This document shows positions 60,267 through 64,000 of a stretch of DNA of 64,000 nt, piece by piece (within the stretch, counting starts at the first letter, position 1; each line of letters starts with the position of its first letter). Below the pieces are notes generated by a model. It did not search any database. It was given only the letters and a program-made list of their open reading frames with translations, and was not told where the DNA came from. This DNA comes from Nocardia sp. NBC_00403. Lineage in GTDB: Bacteria > Actinomycetota > Actinomycetes > Mycobacteriales > Mycobacteriaceae. The position numbers were made by a program, and so were the translations under genes. Location of the stretch: the NCBI RefSeq assembly GCF_036046055.1, contig NZ_CP107939.1, positions 4,092,001-4,156,000 of the forward strand, given 5' to 3'.

Positions 60267-60462
60267 ATCGCCTTCATTGCGGACGTCACCAATCATTCGG
60301 ATCACTCGAGCGCGGCAACAGTTTTCCGCACCCCCTCGGCAGCCTCGCGCTCGGTCGGACCGGCAAAACGGTGTGGTGTTGCGGATCCGGCCAGCGACCA
60401 GTGTGGGCAGGGTGACCACGGCGAAGACGGCGGCCATACCGCGAATGGCACTGTCCGAAGCG

Positions 60463-61833
60463 CTATCGCCGTTCGGTCAGCGTTGCGATGACCGGGAACT
60501 TGGTGTTGAGGGTTAGCGCGGAAGTCGGGGTGAGGTCCGGGTTCTCGATGGTCAGCTCGAACCGCCTGACGATGGTCGAGAGCGCCAGCTGCATCTCCAT
60601 CATCGCGAACGCGTTCCCGATGCAGAGGTGTCCGCCTGCGCCGAAGGGCAGGTACACGTTCCGGTCACGGGCGGCGACCGCGTCGGGGGTGAAGCGGTCT
60701 GGGTCGAAGGTGTCAGGCTGATCCCAACACTCGGGGTTGCGGTGTGCGTGGTAGTAGCTGAACAGCACCGAAGTGCCAGCCGGGATGTGGTAGCCCCCGA
60801 TCTCATCGTCCTCGTCGGCGCGACGTTGTCCCATCCATACCGGCGGCTTGAGCCGCAACGCCTCCTCCAGCACCTGCTTGCCGTAGGACAGCGCGGGCAG
60901 GTCGGTCATGGTGGCGTGCCGGCCGGGCAACGCGCTGTCAACGTCATCGCACAGCCGCTGACGCACCTCCGGATGCAATTGCAGCAATAGCATGGCTGAT
61001 GTAAGGGCCGAGGAGCTGGTCTCGTGACCGGCGAAGAGCATGGTGACGACCTCGTCGCGCAGCTCCCTGTCGGTGAGTTTCGAGTTGGTATCAGCTTCCG
61101 TGGCGTTCATGAGCATAGACAGCAGGCCATCGCTGTCAGTGTCGCGCAACTCGTCGATCACCGCGTAGACGATGGCATCCATCTCGCCGATCGCCCGCCA
61201 GAAGCGGCGGTGGCTCGGCGTCGGAAACTTCAAGGGGATCAAGGGCATCCGCACGAACTTCCCCAATTCGTCGTTCACTTTCTGCCCCGCGTGGGCGAAG
61301 CCGGTGACCTCCGGGCCGTGGGGATCCAATCCGAACAGCGCCCGCACCACGATCCGCAACGTGAGGTGGCTCATCTGCTCGCCGATGTTGATCGTCCGTC
61401 CGGCGTGGGCATGTTCGGCCCACTCGTCGCACATGGAGTCGATCTCGGCCACCATGATCTCGCTGAGCGCACTGATCTTCTTGTGGTGAAAGGCGGGTTG
61501 GGCGAGGCGCCGGTTGCGTCGCCACCGGTTGTGGTCGGCGATGGTCGCCAGTCCGCGCCCCGCGAACGGTTCCAAGATGTCGTACATCTGGGTCTCGCGG
61601 GTGAAGTTCGCCATGCGTTCCTGCAAGATGTACTTGATGTGGTGGGGATGGGTGATCCCGACCATGTTTCCGTTGACCAGTTGGAACTGAAAGACGTTGC
61701 CGTGCTGGGTCATAGAGTCGGAGAGAAACGTAATCGGGTCGGTAACGAAGCGCTTGGTATTGCGGAGGCGGCCCGTGACCATCGGGGGCATCCCACTGAC
61801 GGCGGCGGACGTGGACGTGGACGTGGACGACAT
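60463..61833 (-). CDS. Cytochrome P450
   Basis: The P450 has all core motifs: I-helix oxygen-binding LFAGHETSSSAL, K-helix ExxR in VLEEALRLKPP, a meander with NPECWDQPDTFDPDRFTPDA, and the heme loop FGAGGHLCIGNAFAMMEMQL with the thiolate Cys. The N-terminus is short and not membrane-spanning, as in soluble bacterial enzymes. It monooxygenates an unknown hydrophobic substrate. No ferredoxin or reductase gene is adjacent. The start is uncertain: ATG 61833 gives 456 residues; TTG 61872 is possible; neither has a clear Shine-Dalgarno site. Confidence 0.9.
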   Translation of the reverse strand: MSSTSTSTSAAVSGMPPMVTGRLRNTKRFVTDPITFLSDSMTQHGNVFQFQLVNGNMVGITHPHHIKYILQERMANFTRETQMYDILEPFAGRGLATIADHNRWRRNRRLAQPAFHHKKISALSEIMVAEIDSMCDEWAEHAHAGRTINIGEQMSHLTLRIVVRALFGLDPHGPEVTGFAHAGQKVNDELGKFVRMPLIPLKFPTPSHRRFWRAIGEMDAIVYAVIDELRDTDSDGLLSMLMNATEADTNSKLTDRELRDEVVTMLFAGHETSSSALTSAMLLLQLHPEVRQRLCDDVDSALPGRHATMTDLPALSYGKQVLEEALRLKPPVWMGQRRADEDDEIGGYHIPAGTSVLFSYYHAHRNPECWDQPDTFDPDRFTPDAVAARDRNVYLPFGAGGHLCIGNAFAMMEMQLALSTIVRRFELTIENPDLTPTSALTLNTKFPVIATLTERR

Positions 61834-61874
61834 GACAGCAAGTAAAGCCGAGAGCGTCGATATCCGCCGCAAGA

Positions 61875-62150
61875 TTAACGGGCGTGCCCAAAGGTGAACC
61901 CCCGCAACAGGATCCCGATCGTTGATACGCCAGTCTCCAGCTGGCCTTTCATCTCGCTCGAGATCTCCGGCATGAGCTCCGCGCCGAGGGTTATGGGATG
62001 GCCTCGAGCCACCATCCTTTGCGAATCACTCAGTGTCACAAAGGGGATGATCGCAGAGGGCGACGGCGGGTTCGACGTCGTCGTGGTGGCTGCTGGCTGG
62101 TGGTTTTCGGTGCCGTACGCAGTGCTCGCCAACAGTGCGACGGTCGTCAC
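61875..62150 (-). CDS. Small exported hypothetical protein
   Basis: The 91-residue frame starts TVALLASTAYGTENHQPAA, which looks like a short signal sequence, followed by a Thr/Pro-rich linker and DSQRMVARGHPITLGAELMP, EISSEMKGQLETGVSTIGIL. It lies directly before the P450 on the same strand, a few bases from its longest frame. I recognise no family; the opposite-strand frame (61894-62157) is also open, so confidence is low. Confidence 0.35.
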   Translation of the reverse strand: MTTVALLASTAYGTENHQPAATTTTSNPPSPSAIIPFVTLSDSQRMVARGHPITLGAELMPEISSEMKGQLETGVSTIGILLRGFTFGHAR

Positions 62151-62382
62151 GGTATAGGTGATTGCGCGGCTGACCAGACCCAGTGGTTAGGGGCCGTTCG
62201 GCTGTGCGGGATCGGGATGCGGGCCGAGATGGGCGGCCGGCCATGTCTGCGGCCAGTGAGAGGTTCGTGCAGTTGCAGTGGACCGGCCATCCGCGCCGCA
62301 GCGACTACCGAGGTCGTGACAAAAGTCTGACGATGCGGGCGCGCCGAGCGAAAATTCTGTGGTGGGCAGGCAGGATCAGGCC

Positions 62383-62466
62383 ATGACTTCAGCTTCGGTG
62401 CAGAACCACGTGATCGCCGTCGCGGCGCTCGCCGAACCTCGGGGCCTGCCGTGGGGAAGGGGCTGA
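62383..62466 (+). CDS. Possible short leader ORF
   Basis: A 27-codon frame (TSASVQNHVIAVAALAEPRG start) ends 6 bp before the epimerase GTG. It could be a leader peptide or chance. RBS is weak (CAGGATCAGG). Confidence 0.2.
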   Translation: MTSASVQNHVIAVAALAEPRGLPWGRG

Positions 62467-62472
62467 GGCTCG

Positions 62473-63531
62473 GTGCGAGTACTGCTGACAGGTGCCGCCG
62501 GCTTCATCGGGTCCCATGTCCACAGTGGCCTGTCGGCGGCGGGCCACGAGGTGGTTGCCGTGGATGCGATGCTTTCCGCCGCGCACGGACCCGCTGCTGC
62601 TGTTCCGCATGGTGTGCGGCATGTGGACGTACGCAACCCTGACACCTTGGATGTGTTGCTGCGCGGCATCGACGTCGTATGCCATCAGGCCGCGGTCGTC
62701 GGAGCCGGCGTGAGCGCGCAGGATGCCCCGGGGTATGCCAGTCACAACGACTTCGGCACGGCGGTGGTGCTTGCGGCGATGGACCGGGCCGGGTGCCGCA
62801 AGCTGGTGCTCGCGTCGTCGATGGTCGTGTACGGCGAAGGCCGCTACTACGGCGAGCAATGTGGCGCTGTGGAAGTCGGCGTCCGCCGACGAGCGGACCT
62901 CGACGCGGGGATTTTCGATCATCGCTGCCAGGAGACCGGGGAGCTGCTCACGTGGGGTTCCGTCGGCGAGGATGCGCCCTTGCGACCACGAAGTCTGTAT
63001 GCGGCAAGCAAACTGGCGCAAGAGAATTACGCGGCGGCCTGGGCGACCGCGACCGGTGCCTGCGTCACCGCGCTGCGGTATCACAACGTTTACGGCGACG
63101 GGATGCCGCGGGACACACCGTATTCCGGGGTCGCTGCGATATTCCGGTCGTCGCTAGAGGCGGGGCAGGCGCCGCAGGTGTACGAGGATGGTAGGCAGAC
63201 CAGGGATTTCGTGGATGTCACCGATGTTGCCGCGGCGAACCTCGCTGCCGTGCAACAGCCGCTGCCGGGTTTCGTCGCGCTCAACATCTCCTCGGGCCGC
63301 CCGATCACGATTGGCGAAGTCGCCTCGGCGCTGGCCATCGCGCGTGGTGGCCCGGATCCTGTAGTCACCGGGCGGTACCGCGCCGCTGACGTCCGGCATA
63401 TCGTGGCCGACCCTGATAGGGCAAGGCGCATTTTGGGGTTCGTCGCTCAGGTCGATCCGATCGAGGGCCTCACCCGGTTCGCGTCCGCGCCGCTGCGGGC
63501 CGCCGCCGGAGTCGGGGCACCGACGGTGTAG
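62473..63531 (+). CDS. NAD-dependent epimerase/dehydratase (extended SDR)
   Basis: The 352-residue protein has the extended-SDR NAD motif VLLTGAAGFIGSHVHSGL, the serine in LVLASSMVVYGEG, catalytic YAASK in RSLYAASKLAQENYAAAW, and TALRYHNVYGDGMPRDTPYS. Sequences of this type act on nucleotide sugars or related polyols, as epimerases or dehydratases. The insert after VVYGEG (about 45 residues) is longer than in GalE and may set the substrate. Start GTG 62473 follows GGGGAAGGGG. The gene is convergent with the sensor kinase gene. Confidence 0.87.
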   Translation: MRVLLTGAAGFIGSHVHSGLSAAGHEVVAVDAMLSAAHGPAAAVPHGVRHVDVRNPDTLDVLLRGIDVVCHQAAVVGAGVSAQDAPGYASHNDFGTAVVLAAMDRAGCRKLVLASSMVVYGEGRYYGEQCGAVEVGVRRRADLDAGIFDHRCQETGELLTWGSVGEDAPLRPRSLYAASKLAQENYAAAWATATGACVTALRYHNVYGDGMPRDTPYSGVAAIFRSSLEAGQAPQVYEDGRQTRDFVDVTDVAAANLAAVQQPLPGFVALNISSGRPITIGEVASALAIARGGPDPVVTGRYRAADVRHIVADPDRARRILGFVAQVDPIEGLTRFASAPLRAAAGVGAPTV

Positions 63532-63534
63532 CGG

Positions 63535-64000
63535 TCAGCTCTCGGGCAGCGGTAGCCGGATCTCGAAACGGCAACCCTGGTCCCGGTTTTCGGCGGTGAT
63601 GTCGCCGTGGTGGGCTTCGACCAGCCCGGCCGCGATGGCCAGCCCCATGCCGCTGCCAGTGGGGACACCCTCGGCAGCGACCGGGGAGCGTGCGGCGGTG
63701 CCGCGGTAGGCGACCTCGAAAATACGCGGCAGGTCCTGCTCCGCGATCCCCGGGCCGGTGTCCTCGACACGGGCCCAGGCGTGGCCGTCGCCGGTGCCCG
63801 CGGAGATCGCGACCCGGCCGCCGGGCGGGGTGTGGGCGATGGCGTTGGAGACGAGGTTGGTCAGGACACGACCGAGCGCATGGTCACTCGCGGCCACCAC
63901 GATCTGCGAATCGGGTTGCTCCACACGCAGTGCCACCCGCGCGCGTTCGGCGGTCGGGCGATTCGCGGCGAGTACTTCGTCGATCAGCTCGCGCAGATCC
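63535..64000 (-). CDS. Sensor histidine kinase, C-terminal ATPase part (5' partial)
   Basis: The frame is open to the right edge, so only the C-terminal 154 residues are present. Visible are the HATPase motifs: N-box LGRVLTNLVSNAIAHTPPGG, G1 ARVEDTGPGIAEQDLPRIFE, and G2 GVPTGSGMGLAIAAGLVEAH, ending with GCRFEIRLPLPES. DLRELIDEVLAANRPTAERA is the linker after the dimerisation domain. A response regulator would probably be encoded upstream, outside the window. Confidence 0.88.
   Translation of the reverse strand, partial: DLRELIDEVLAANRPTAERARVALRVEQPDSQIVVAASDHALGRVLTNLVSNAIAHTPPGGRVAISAGTGDGHAWARVEDTGPGIAEQDLPRIFEVAYRGTAARSPVAAEGVPTGSGMGLAIAAGLVEAHHGDITAENRDQGCRFEIRLPLPES

Noticed and set aside
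1..64000. CRISPR arrays or large biosynthetic clusters
   Set aside because: No regularly spaced repeats, no Cas genes and no polyketide or peptide synthetase genes are present.

Overview
This window looks like accessory-rich chromosome from a high-GC mycolic-acid actinobacterium, most probably Nocardia or a close relative. The reasons are strongly GC-biased codon use, frequent GTG/TTG starts, a DUF3558 lipoprotein, DUF4254 paralogues, PaaX- and AidB-type lipid genes, and actinobacterial IS types. The genus is inferred from gene style; no rRNA or complete tRNA is present.

Layout. 0-4.7 kb: end of a LysE exporter, a frameshifted IS110 element, a DUF6461 fragment, the 3' end of a tRNA-Pro-like gene (att-like copy 1) and an IS5 remnant. 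4.7-9.7 kb: a PadR-DUF1048-ABC ATPase-ABC permease operon with a tandem palindromic operator, followed by a Tat-lipoprotein serine hydrolase and a CPBP membrane protease. 9.8-16 kb: a potassium-transport neighbourhood (KdpC tail, winged-helix regulator, KimA-like permease, CorA tail, Kup) with truncated DUF2254 and a DUF3558 lipoprotein. 16-22 kb: ISL3 remnant, then PaaX regulator, AidB-like acyl-CoA dehydrogenase and acyl-CoA ligase. 22-28 kb: IS3 remnant, a small gene, two tandem DUF4254 genes (one carrying a LamB/YcsF-like N-terminus) and a large ATPase-LuxR regulator.

28.1-44 kb is the most coherent system: a hydroxyproline catabolic island bordered on the left by the C-terminal remnant of a tyrosine integrase. 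A leftward operon encodes a Pyr4H2C deaminase-like DapA homologue, an ornithine cyclodeaminase-family reductase, alpha-ketoglutaric semialdehyde dehydrogenase, 4-hydroxyproline epimerase, a three-subunit hydroxyproline dehydrogenase and a GntR regulator. A divergent rightward operon encodes a complete Liv-type ABC importer and a second proline-racemase-family enzyme, followed by a second GntR. The two GntR proteins share nearly the same recognition helix, and three matching 12-bp palindromes lie in the divergent promoter region and upstream of the second GntR.

44-52 kb is a graveyard of mobile DNA: two IS30-type fragments, a group II intron with intact domain V but a nonsense-mutated reverse transcriptase, a 1.27-kb IS3 element, a deletion-derived IS3, a broken metallo-hydrolase, the second tRNA-Pro-like att copy, and a LysR/YciI pair. 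52-64 kb returns to ordinary genes: esterase, SUKH-like protein, ADP-ribosylglycohydrolase, CGNR regulator and AEC transporter, CPA1 antiporter, cytochrome P450, NAD-dependent epimerase and the C-terminal half of a sensor histidine kinase.

Function. The hydroxyproline island reads as uptake (Liv ABC), epimerisation to the D-isomer, flavin oxidation, deamination/dehydration, and oxidation to alpha-ketoglutarate; the reductase and second racemase homologue suggest it also handles 3-hydroxyproline or related imino acids. The many IS elements, att-like repeats and pseudogenes suggest the region was built by repeated insertion and deletion.
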